Shown: one piece after another, positions 32,530 through 42,273 of the stretch
Numbering within the stretch: position 1 is the first letter of the stretch
Layout: each line of letters starts with the position of its first letter
From: Rhipidocladum racemiflorum
Taxonomy: Eukaryota; Streptophyta; Magnoliopsida; Poales; Poaceae
DNA: 64,000 bases
Assembly: GCA_036346355.1 (NCBI GenBank)
Contig: CM070572.1
Location: 38,477,944-38,541,943, forward strand
Direction of reading: 5' to 3'
Made by a program: the position numbers and the translations under genes
Notes under the pieces: model-generated
What the model was told of the DNA's origin: nothing
Seen by the model: only the letters and a program-made list of their open reading frames with translations
Databases searched by the model: none

Positions 32530-33009
32530 AAAACCATATCACAGACGGTTCACAACTAAGCACCGTCTGTGATATAAATATCACAGACGGTTCATACATG
32601 TGGACCTTCTGTGATAGTTTGTATAACACAGACGGTTCATATTACAAACCGACTGTGATATACACTAACACAGACGGTTGGTATATGGAACCGTTAGTGA
32701 TAGAATTTATATCACAGACGGTTCATATTACAAACCGTCAGTAGATTTAATATAGCACTGACGGTTGGTATATGGAACCGTTAGTGATAGGATTTATATC
32801 ACAGACGGTTCATATTACAAACCGTCAGTAGATTTAATATAGCACTGACGGTTCTAAATAAGAACCGCTCAGAAATTATTATCACAGACGGTTAATAAAA
32901 CCGTCTGTGAAGTGGTTATATTATCACTGACCCATTGTTAGAGACGGTTCACAAAGCCGTCTCTGATGATATTTGTGAACCGTCTCTGATGGGCTTTTCT
33001 GTAGTAGTG
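32530..33009. repeat. 3' subterminal repeats and TIR of E2
   Basis: Facing copies of ATCACAGACGGTTCATA and AACCGTCTGTGATA. A ~60-bp unit with GGTATATGGAACCGTTAGTGATAG occurs twice (near 32680 and 32770). The array ends in CTGTAGTAGTG at 33009. Confidence 0.92.
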
Positions 33010-33012
33010 CAT

Positions 33013-33746
33013 GTTTGTGTCGGTTTCTTAATGGAACCGATTTAAATGAGCCAGACTATTTGTGTTAGTTCTCTAATAGAACCGATTGTAATGAGCGCAA
33101 GTACATTTGTGTCGGTTCTCTAATAGAACTGATTGCAATGAGCAAGCACATTTGTGTCGGTTCTTTAATAGAATCGATTGCAATAAGCTAAGTATTTGTG
33201 TCGGTTCTTTAAGCAAACCGATTGAAATAAGGTAAAAGCATTTGTGTCAGTTCTTTGATAGAACCAATTGCAGTGAGCGAGCATAATTTGGGTCGGTTCT
33301 TTAATAGAACCGATTGCAATGTGCAAGCACATTTGTGTCGGTTATTTAAGAGAACCGATTTGCAACGAGCAATCACATTTGTGTCAGTCCTTTAATAGAA
33401 CCAATTGCAATGAACATAGGCACATCACAATCGGTTCCAAGAAAAGATCCAATTGTGATGTGTGTACACATTTCAATCGGTTCTAACCTAAGAACCGATT
33501 GTGATGTGCACAACACATCGCAATCGAGAAAATAATCGATTGTAATGTGTTGTGCACATCACAATCGGTTCTTAGGATAGAATCGATTGTGATGTAGAAT
33601 TCAGCACATCACAATTGGTTCTATGAAAAGAATCGATTGTGATGATTCCTCACTAATTATTTACCACCTCACCAAATCGGTTTTTTCATGAAAGGTTGGG
33701 AACCAATACAAATGAAGCGACAATGTTGTACCATTCTGTAGTAGTG
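33013..33746 (-). mobile_element. Terminal fragment of a further CACTA element (E3)
   Basis: Sixteen or so facing copies of TTTGTGTCGGTTCTTTAATAG and AACCGATTGCAATGAGC, then AATCGGTTCT/AACCGATTGTGATG types, ending in CTGTAGTAGTG at 33746. The repeats differ from those of E2, which is inserted at its left edge. No partner end was identified; the DNA left of E2 is the NOP58 leader, so the NOP58 fragment may have been cargo of E3. Confidence 0.75.
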
Positions 33747-36700
33747 AGAGAGAGAGAGATGTGTCAGAGGTGTGGATAAGCTTTGAGTGGTGGAGACAGT
33801 CTATTGGGATGATTTGAGAGACGACAAGAACAAATAGAAGGATCTCTCTCTCTCTCGCACACACACATATATATTGCAAGGGGATCTAACAGCTACAGCC
33901 TATCCTGTTTGTTGGTGATAGAATGGAATACCGTTGCATAGTTTTTCTCTATTAATTTTACTAGGGTTTCATTGGGAAACTGGGACAAACACACTTGTGA
34001 TTAGTGCAATAAGTACCTTAAAATTTATGTACGGTACCATCCATGTTATTCTCATTTTCAACCGGCAGAGAATGTACTGAAGAAGGCACGATGAAACGCC
34101 GAGAATTTAACAATTGGCGCAAAGTGCTTAGAATTATTGGCCCTCCTTTGTGTTAATGAAGTATATAATGCATGCCACAGGGGTTGGACGGATTGATCTA
34201 CTGGTCTACTTGACCTCCACGTCAGGACATAATAACAAAGTTAACACTTGCCAATCAACTTCTCTGGTAAATCAACGTCCATGGGAGACTTTTTTGGGAG
34301 GAGATGCTGAAGCGAGGCCAACTTGTTCCTTAATTTTCTATGCATCCATCGGTGCACCCTTCCATACTACGTATCAATTAATAATTTTTTGGGATAAAAA
34401 CTCGTCAATCCATTAGCCGCAAGCTAAACAGGACAACAAAAAAAGATTGGCACACAAGAAAGGAAGACACTGATTCGCAGAGAGAGAGAGAGAGAGAAGA
34501 ACATGTACAGATTTGTTCCTGATTCGCAAAAAAGGAAAGCCTTTATTCCTGACGGTCTTTCACATTCCTAACGGCTCCGCGAGAATCCGTCAGGAAAAGC
34601 TTGTAATCGGTTTAGTTCATGCCCCTTTCAGTAGCAACACATGACACCTTTCGGCTTAGCACTGGATCACTTGCAAGGATATCTCACCGGGCGAGCACAA
34701 ATGCGAACAAATTAAACCAGAGATCCATTCATGCACCCCAAATGTTCCTGTGCAGTAAACCATATAACGGCACACATTGATTCTAGATGGATGGAGATCG
34801 ATCGAGATGTACTAAATGTGACTGGAAGTAATGGATCGATCGAGGCTGCCAACGGCCAGACAGAGCGGTGGCTGGGCTGCCATCCGCGCACAGAGCTACA
34901 TGCATGTGCGGCTAGCCCGTGCGAACCATGCATGCGTTGCATGCATGAGCGACCGATCGCTCCGTTCACTGCAGCTGACGTTGAGCTCGCTCGCCATGCA
35001 TATATGGATCTAGCTGCCGGCATGCACGTTGGAGTCGTCAACTGTAGCAGCACAGTAGGATCTGCGAGCTTTATTTCTCAGACAGGATGCGAACGTCTCC
35101 GCAAGATCGTCGACGGCGATAGTTCGATGAGGCCGCTTGCTCGTAGCCATGAAAAACCATGAGGCCAGCACTTAGCAGCCGGCAACCCTTACATGAGCGC
35201 TCAACCTTACGCTCGAATCGCCGGTGCCGGTTAAAACCGCAGCTCTAATTAAAAAGATACACTAATTTTTTTTTTTTTTTTTATAAAGCGGACGTATACA
35301 ACACATGCGTATCATATTTATGTATCACATGCATGCGTATACACATATTAAGGAAGTGATTGGAGGCTCCATGACCTCCATAGCGCGGGAACACGCTATC
35401 CCCGTTAAACACACACGCATGTGTGTACCCAGTTTTAATTATTCGGGTGAGACACAAGAAGTTCGATCTCTCATCGGTTCGCAGTTCTACGACTCCCGTG
35501 CCAACCGAGCTCAGGCTCGATCGGTATTCTAACATTCATTCTTTTCGATCGACGGGTCAATTAGCTAGTATTTATTTAAACTTTATATGGTTATAAAGTA
35601 GTAGAAACATTCTTAATAAATTAGTGATTTAATCTAATTTCTACTATTTATCATATATTACTAATATAATACACCGTAAAATTGATAACCGCATTAAGGG
35701 GTCCTTGGGGGGCTTCGGCGGCGGCCATAGTCGGTGCTCACGCTCCCTGCACCGTCGATGCTCTGTCCGCACGTACATGGTAAGCCGTAGGATAAAAAAC
35801 TATCACTTAGGATTGGGCACTGTAGGATAAAATTAGCCTCTGTGTGGGACTGGACGTGCACTTCCAAAGTACATGTTTGTTCAATAAGAAGTCCAAATTA
35901 AACACAGGTAGCCCCAACGCTCAGATAAGCTTGTACCGCGGTCAACCCTGCTGTTGAGCAAGGCATGGTCGTACTTGCCAGAAGCGTCACAATGGTTACT
36001 GTAATAACCATGATTGAGCTGCGTACGTGTCTCCATGGTCCTGACCTGACTGACGCCGGCCGGACACCGTTCCACAGTTTTGTTCCGTGGCATTTGGCAG
36101 GCTCTCTTACACGCTCGAGGTTTCGCAAGTACAGAGATAATCTTCTTCACTCGTGGTCGTTGCTAGCCTGCCTGCATGGACTGGTCCGTGTGAAACTAAC
36201 ACTATCCGATAGGGATGGCAGAGGGGCTCAGCCATGGAGGCAAACAGTACAGACAAGATTGCAGGATGGGAGCCCCCCCCCCCCCCCCCCCTGGAGTCTT
36301 GGGTTCTGCAGGCCACACAAATGCACAATAATAATGCTACCACAGTACCACTTCACTTGATTCTTTGTAGTAATGCTCTCTCTCCTGATCTCTCAAGTCT
36401 CAACCACAAATGGTCTGTCTCACTGTCAAAAAAAATGACAGGAACGATGGGGGGAGGGGGGGACAGACAGCAAATGATCAGTCTCGATACAACAACATGG
36501 CATGGCATGGCATTGAGATATCTGCGTGCATGGACATGGACTGTACCGTTTTTGTTTCTTCCATTCATGTCCAAGTTGCGTAGTGGCGTACCTACCAGCG
36601 GCTGACTGCTTCCATAACACAAGAGGCTATCTGCAGTGTACTTGCTTCAACAGTGCAGCAGTAACCAAGAGTCAGAGAGGCCATATTTTGCCACCCAGTG

Positions 36701-37449
36701 GCGCATTCGAAGCGGTGGCTTAAGTGGCCATTTTACCTGTTTTTTTGTTGTTGCAAAATATGGTCTTATAAGGATAAATTGTTAAATAGTCATCTGGTCA
36801 GCCGCAAAAACAACAGGTGTCACGTACCACTGCTTACATGATTAAAAAGAAGACTAATTTTATAGTTTTATTCGCACGGATCAGATTTTTTTTTCAAAAA
36901 AAAAAAAAAGGCGTGCAAAAGGGCTACAAAATCTAATGCTTCGGCACATTTTTTTTCTTCGGAAGCTGCGTGCATGGTACAGAAAGTAATTGCTGTACCG
37001 CGATGAGCACAGCGTACTGGCTGCTTTCCTTATTACACTTGATAAGCAGAGAGAGAGCACTGGTCAATGGGAAGTAAAGGCCGTCATTTCTAGTTGCTTT
37101 CCCCCACACCATGTATCCAAGTACTACTTGAGGCTTCATTGCAACTGCCGATTTAACAATGCATTGCATGCATGTAGTTTTGTTATTAGACCATTAATAA
37201 CTCAGCTTATTAAAACCACGAAGCCAACGGAGAGACAAATTCAGAAGACAAGAGAGAGACCCAAAGTGACCAAAAAAAAGGCGAAGCTACTGGACGCTAC
37301 AAGGAAAAAGAGAGAAGTATTAAACCCTGGGAATCGAAAGTTGCGAATCTATATACAGATTTGGAAAAGGAAGAGAGAGAGAGAGGGAGAGGGAGAGAGA
37401 GAGAGAGAGATTAAAAAGGAGCTGTTAATTACTGGATAATAATGAGCAA
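33747..37449. other. Intergenic region downstream of the AP2/ERF gene
   Basis: No gene recognised. It contains short GA runs (33747-33757, 34480-34496, 37376-37410), a local inverted pair TTCCTGACGG / CCGTCAGGAA at 34545-34596, and a C19 run at 36273-36291. Open frames at 34731-35162, 35965-36360 and 36990-37439 lack motifs and are probably chance. Confidence 0.5.
36273..36291 (+). repeat. Poly-C tract (19 C)
   Basis: Uninterrupted run of 19 cytosines. The length may not be exact because such runs are hard to sequence. Confidence 0.85.
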
Positions 37450-38133
37450 TTACAGGTTCCACAAGAGGGCGCCAACCGACTGGACCCAGCCGTGGTGGTC
37501 GGCGTCGAGGCCCAGGCCGAGGCCGAACAGGTCGTCGTGCGCCGCCGCGTAGCCGCCGCAGCCGTCGTCGTCGATCCAGACCGGGTCGCACCACGACTGA
37601 TCCGCCGGGACGTCGTCGTGGAACGACGCCGCGCCGAACACGAGTTCGGCGGCGTCCTCGTCGAGCCGCGGCAGCTGGACGATCTCCTCAAGATCGTCGT
37701 CTGCCGGGGCTGGGGTCGGAGGCAGCAATGCGGCGGCGGCGTCGGGGCACTGTTGGAGGCAGGGCTCCATGGCCGCGGCGCGCGCGGCGGCTGCCTGGAC
37801 GTCGCGCGGCGCGGAGGAGGCCGGGCGCGGGAGGACCGCGGCCATGTCCGGGAAGTTGAGCACCGCGGCGGGGCCCTTGACGACGAGCGCGGCGGCGTCG
37901 TGAGCGCGCGCCGCCATCTCGGGGGTCGGGAAGGTGCCGAGCCAGATGCGCGACTTCTTGCGCGGCTCCCGGATCTCCGACACCCACTTCCCCCACGCCC
38001 GCATCCGCACGCCGCGGTACGACGGGTGGCGCCCCACGTCCCGCGCCCTCTTCTCCCCTCCACCTCCGCCGCCGGACGTCCCCCCGGACGACGCCAGGCT
38101 GCACACCTCCCGCTCCGGCATTGCCAATGGCAA
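37450..38133 (-). CDS. AP2/ERF transcription factor, DREB A-4 (TINY-like)
   Basis: Single-exon gene for a 227-residue nuclear DNA-binding protein. The AP2 domain spans residues 39-95: YRGVRMRAWGKWVSEIREP, then RIWLGTFPTPEMAARAHDAA and LNFP. Val51 and Glu56 sit at the positions (V14/E19) that mark DREB-type binding of DRE/CRT (CCGAC) sites. A basic KRARD segment lies before the domain. After it, LPRPASSAPRDVQAAAARAA is the motif of the A-4 (TINY) group, and the acidic C-terminal third (DDDLEEIVQLP, SWCDPVWIDDDG) probably activates transcription. The start at 38133 (MPLAMPERE) is chosen as the first ATG; the second, at 38121, is equally possible. The frame is intact and strongly GC-biased, unlike its surroundings. 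It is likely a single-copy host gene; stress response is inferred from the family only. Confidence 0.95.
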   Translation of the reverse strand: MPLAMPEREVCSLASSGGTSGGGGGGEKRARDVGRHPSYRGVRMRAWGKWVSEIREPRKKSRIWLGTFPTPEMAARAHDAAALVVKGPAAVLNFPDMAAVLPRPASSAPRDVQAAAARAAAMEPCLQQCPDAAAALLPPTPAPADDDLEEIVQLPRLDEDAAELVFGAASFHDDVPADQSWCDPVWIDDDGCGGYAAAHDDLFGLGLGLDADHHGWVQSVGALLWNL

Positions 38134-38212
38134 TATGTCAAGCTAGCGTACGTGCGCACACTCACGTATGGCTAGCTAGCTACTTAGCTAGTCCGGTAAA
38201 GATGGATCGAGC

Positions 38213-38215
<3 letters not shown>

Positions 38216-38267
<52 letters not shown>
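38216..38267. repeat. (GA)26 microsatellite in the AP2/ERF leader or promoter
   Basis: Uninterrupted GA run 83 bp upstream of the start codon, read as (TC)n on the sense strand. Long TC tracts are common in grass 5' leaders. The TC-rich stretch continues to about 38410. Confidence 0.93.
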
Positions 38268-38269
<2 letters not shown>

Positions 38270-39178
38270 GGATGAGTGAGAGAGAAGGGGAGGGGAGGGG
38301 GTGGTTTTAGTAGTGGCTGGTGGGTGGAGTGCGGAGGAGAGAGAAAGTTTTTACGGTGACAGCTGAGCTAACCAGAGCTGCTCATTGCTCTCTCTCTCTC
38401 TCTAGCTGCGGCTCTGCTCTGCTCTTTCTTTCTCTGCAAAGTGGTTAGTACCGGGTGCCCTGTTATTTTGCAGGTCAAGTGGCTGATTAAGGAAGGGGTC
38501 CTTTTTCCAATCAATTTCCGCGAGTAATTACGCTGTTAACACTTTATTGATTACTATCATTAGCACGCAGCTAATCTGTTCTAAAGAAGCGGAGGGCATT
38601 TACAGTACGTGTGCTGTTTCGCCTTAAGTCGTCCAATCAGAAATCAAACGGTGTGTACGTCCTACGCTTGATTTGGACGTGGGAATTACGATCGAGCCTG
38701 CGATGCATGACTCATAATTGTACAAGAATATGTTTTGCGAGTCTCTCAAAACTAAAAGTAAAAGGAGGAAGAAGTAGTAGTGAATGTTGTTGCATCCTTC
38801 AACACCAAATATATACAGGCCATCTCTCTATATATCATTATTTTCGAATAGATACTGATGGACTTACCGTCCACCGTGGCTGCTACAGTGTTTTTTTTAA
38901 TAAAAATAATACTTTTACTTTTTTGAAAATATTTTTTTAAGAGAATCAGTATTTTTTATTTCTTTTTTAGTATTCTTTAAAAAAATTCTCTATTAAAAAT
39001 TCTTACCTGTCTCCACGATTTCTTCCCTATGCAGCAACGCACAAAGCATCTAGTTGCAGCCACGTCCTAGTGTGCAGTAGTGTGGTAAAGACGTGTGCAC
39101 TGAGCCAAATTAAATACTATATGTCATGATGCATAAATGAGGAATCATTTGTTTGGTTGTTATGAATACTAGGTAGAG
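38268..39178. other. AP2/ERF upstream region
   Basis: Holds a second CT run (38388-38402) and otherwise unassigned DNA. No convincing TATA box could be fixed. An open frame at 38611-38940 has no motif. Confidence 0.4.
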
Positions 39179-39570
39179 TCATGCGGTGTAGCGTCGTGTG
39201 AAATTTGATCTGATTTTTTTTAAAAAAATGGTGAAAGAATCTAAACATAATTTTAGTTTTCTATTAAAAAAATGTTCAAAAACGAGCGGGCTAGAGCCGT
39301 AAGTGAATTTGCGTAATGACATGATCCTTTTTGCCAAAAAGAGTGGAGGACTTGTTGACAAATTTGTGTAACCACAGGTCTTTTTTGAAAAAAAAAACAG
39401 TGAGAGGACATCAACCTAATTTTGTTTTTTTGGGGGTTTTAAAAAATAGACTAGCTAGGAGTCATCGGTGAATTTGTATAGCCACGGGTTTCTTTTTGAA
39501 AAAAACCAGTGGAGAACTCATTCGCGAATTTGCAAAACTACAGAGTCTTTTTTGAAAAAAAAAAACAGTG
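39179..39570 (+). repeat. Diverged ~110-bp minisatellite, copy 2
   Basis: Units of GAATTTGCGTAACCACAG, a T-run, GAAAAAA, then AGTGGAGGAC, closely related to the array at 4120-4440, 35 kb away. Confidence 0.55.
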
Positions 39571-39572
39571 GA

Positions 39573-39845
39573 GGGATCCTCCAAGAGGGGCCTTAAATAT
39601 AGCCTTAATTTGAATTATAGGGCTTTTGGGAAAAGATTAACTCCAGTAAAAACCCTAAATTGTTTTAGGGCCCTATCTTTGCAAGGACCATAAACCCTAA
39701 ACCCTATATCTATATTTAGCAACTGTATGATTGAGCCCTATCTTTGTTGGGTTTTAGGGCCTAATTGCTGAAGTGAATAATTCGTTGGAGCAATAAATCT
39801 AAATCTTATTTTTAGGACGCTCTCTTAGAGATGCTCTTATAGCTC
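39573..39845. mobile_element. MITE with GAGCATCTC-type ends
   Basis: The left end GGATCCTCCAAGAGGGGCC and the complement of the right end, GAGCATCTCTAAGAGAGCG, form imperfect inverted repeats of the GAGCATCTCCAA type common in grasses. The interior has CCCTAAACCC-like words. The target duplication is unclear, so the superfamily is left open. Confidence 0.5.
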
Positions 39846-40556
39846 TCTTTGTTTCCTATGCTTTGCATGGGTTTAGGTATGTTATCAGTGCAGAGCTAGC
39901 TATAGCAACTTGGTTCTGATCAGCATCAATGTTTTAAAGAACACATTCCTGATTACATCGACCCTGTGCCGATCGATGGAGTGGTTCGATCCAAGGTGAC
40001 AAATGATTATGATCTCGAACGACAAACATATCGTCCAACCCTATTATGCTATCTTATTCATGATAAAGGGATAAACCATACTACTTTGCTCTCTTTTGAG
40101 AGATTGAGACGGTTGAGGAGCCAGAAAGAACCAACCAACCTGAGCATAAACCTTCTGGGCCAAAAGCCTAAAAGGCCCAATTAGATTCAACACAAGTATA
40201 ATCTTCTCTTGAAAAGGATGAAGGTACGAGACTACAATTAGTCGGGCCAACCAAAAATTGCTCTCTTTTGTGTAATCTCAATTCTAGGGTATTTTGAACT
40301 TAAAAAAGTTAAAAAAAAAATTAGCTGTATTATTTTTAAAGCATAATGCTTAATTTTAGGGTGTATATTTGTTTCACTTTCCAAGTTCAGCCCAGTCCCT
40401 AGGCAAAAAAATAAATAAATAAATTCAGTCAAGTCAAAACAAACATGGTCAGTACCAATTGTGTGGCAGCAAATTTGATCACGATAAAAATGGATGTTAT
40501 ACACACATGTATATGTCGTCGGTCACCAAATGGTACCAAAAAGAACATGATCCAAA
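39846..40556. other. Intergenic DNA, nothing recognised
   Basis: No exon, TIR or LTR was identified. Confidence 0.5.
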
Positions 40557-41550
40557 CACTACTATAGAATAGCACAACACTATCGTTTTATCTGTGTTGA
40601 TTCTTAACTTTTCAGAAAAAATCAACTGCGATAGATGACTCGGTGAGGGTTCAATAATTCACGAAGAATTATCACAATCGGTTCCAACATAAGAACCGAT
40701 TGTGATGTACCTAATGCACCTCACAATTGGATGCCACAAAGGAAACAATTGTGATGTACCATACACATCATAATTGGTTCTTAGGTTAGAATAGATTGTG
40801 ATGTGCAAATACACATCACAATTGATTCTTAGGTGGGAACCGATTGCGATGTTGAGTAGTATTGCTATCAATTCCTACAACCGATAGAGATGTTGCATTG
40901 TATTTCTATCGGTTCCAACTAGAGGTGGGCGTCGTGCCGTGCCGTGCCGTGCCGGCCCAGCCCGGGCCCATCGTGCTTCGGGCCGGAACCGTGCCGTGCA
41001 ACGACGGCCCATCGTGCCCACCGTGCCGGGCCGTGCCGGCCCAACTCGCCTTTGGTTAGCCCAAGCCCGGCCCATTTGCGCTTCGTGCATGCTTTGTGCC
41101 GTGCCGGCCGAGGCCCGACCCATTTTCACTATTGTAACGAGTAAAAAAATAAAACACATCACTACTACTAAACTACCTATTTTAATTACATAAGAGACTA
41201 ATCACATCAACAAAATGTCAAACATAAATGCAATGCTTGAAGATGCCCTGAATCAACAATATGTGCCAACTTTTAGGCCTTAATTCGTGATTTCGCGTTC
41301 GTCAGTGTCGCGGCCGCACGGCCCGCCCAAACGGCCGCGTTGCGTCGCCGCCGTCGTGCGGTTCCGGCACCGACGGCCCGAAAGCTACAGCTATGCATCG
41401 ACCCAGCCCCGACGGAATCGCGTGCCGTGCCGTGCTTTGCACCGGGCCATCCCATCGTGCTTCGGGCTGGCCCAAAAGAACCTGGCCCAAATGCCCACCT
41501 CTAGTTCCAACATAAAATCGATAGAGAAGTTTCAATTGAAAATCTGAACT
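40557..41550 (+). mobile_element. CACTA terminal fragment split by a hAT MITE
   Basis: Starts CACTACTATAGAATAGC at 40557. Facing ATCACAATCGGTTCC / AACCGATTGTGATG repeats run from 40668. They are interrupted at 40920-41503 and resume with ATAAAATCGATAGAG after 41511. No coding part and no right end were found. Confidence 0.75.
40920..41503. mobile_element. hAT-type MITE, 8-bp target duplication
   Basis: A 584-bp element with TIR TAGAGGTGGGC, flanked by GTTCCAAC at 40912-40919 and 41504-41511. Both ends carry many GTGCCG, GGCCC and ATCGTGC motifs in inverse orientation, the subterminal pattern of hAT. It lies inside a CACTA repeat array. Open frames across it are repeat shadows. Confidence 0.93.
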
Positions 41551-41675
41551 TTCACATGAAAAATCGAACCTGCAACTAGCTAGAAAACATCAAGCCTCTC
41601 AAAATAACTAGAAATGAATGGTGATGCGGGAGACTACGCTCGAGAAGGAAGTCACTGCGGGTGCCCGTGGATTTA

Positions 41676-42084
41676 GGCCCTGTTTGGTATGGCTGTAGCT
41701 TTTCCAAAAATCAGCTTTTAGTTAAGCTGTATGGCTGAACGACTGGACTGAATATGTTTGGTGTTTGTCAGTCTGGCTTTTTAGTTTAGTGTTTAGGTAT
41801 GTTAGTCTGCTGTATAGGCTTCTCCTTTCGTTTACTCCTCCCCCTCTCTCCATCCTTCCTATTCTCCCCCTCTAGTGTACGCCCTCCATGTACCCTTTTT
41901 TTCTCTAGTTTTCCGCTCTCTTCTTAGGTGCAGATCCCTGCACCTTGTACCTGCACCTTGTACTTTCAACTTTTTCTAATACAAATGGGCTGCTGGCTTC
42001 TGGCTGTGAAAAAGCGAGCTATTTGAAATAGCTTTTGGCTTTTAGAGGATAAAAGCCGAAGCTGAAGCCATTCCAAACAGAACC
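41676..42084. mobile_element. Tourist-like MITE, TTA target duplication
   Basis: TTA at 41673-41675 and 42085-42087 flanks inverted ends GGCCCTGTTTGGTATGGCT and GGTTCTGTTTGGAATGGCT. 409 bp, non-coding. Confidence 0.85.
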
Positions 42085-42273
42085 TTAGCCACTTCGTGTG
42101 TTTGTTCAACATTCAAAACAACCTCCTCTGTTCTTTTCTAAATGGCATTGTTGACTTCCATGGTTGGAGACGTGATAGTCACTATTTGTCGTCACTGTAT
42201 ATTAGTATAAATTAATAAAAGTACAGTACTATTTTAACAACAAAACTAGTGATGTAATTTTCATAGAGCCATT

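Larger units (their letters stand above)
20322..33009 (+). mobile_element. CACTA element E2, full length 12.7 kb, TSD CAT
   Basis: Termini CACTACTACAGAAATGC (20322) and the complement of CACTACTACAGAAAAGC (ending 33009) are flanked by CAT at 20319-20321 and 33010-33012. Subterminal repeats carry the core AACCGTCTGTGATA, distinct from the AACCGATTGTGATA of E0/E1. Order on the plus strand: 5' repeats, TNPD transposase (22471-25683), internal repeats (26253-26505), second gene (leader, Transposase_24, DUF8039-like, Ulp1-like; 26515-31205), captured cactin and NSN1 pieces, 3' repeats. It holds a later solo LTR (26826-27298). Both genes carry frameshifts, so this copy is probably not autonomous. 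Confidence 0.95.

Noticed and set aside
34731..35162. 143-codon open frame with several Cys and His
   Set aside because: No domain, no splice context, and TGCATG-rich DNA produces the Cys/His/Met bias.
36990..37439. 149-codon open frame ending in REREGEGERERE
   Set aside because: The tail is a GA microsatellite and the rest has no motif. It is likely untranslated DNA downstream of the AP2/ERF gene.
37492..38175. 227-codon open frame on the plus strand over the AP2/ERF gene
   Set aside because: It is the exact shadow of the AP2/ERF coding sequence on the other strand; only the minus frame has the AP2 domain.
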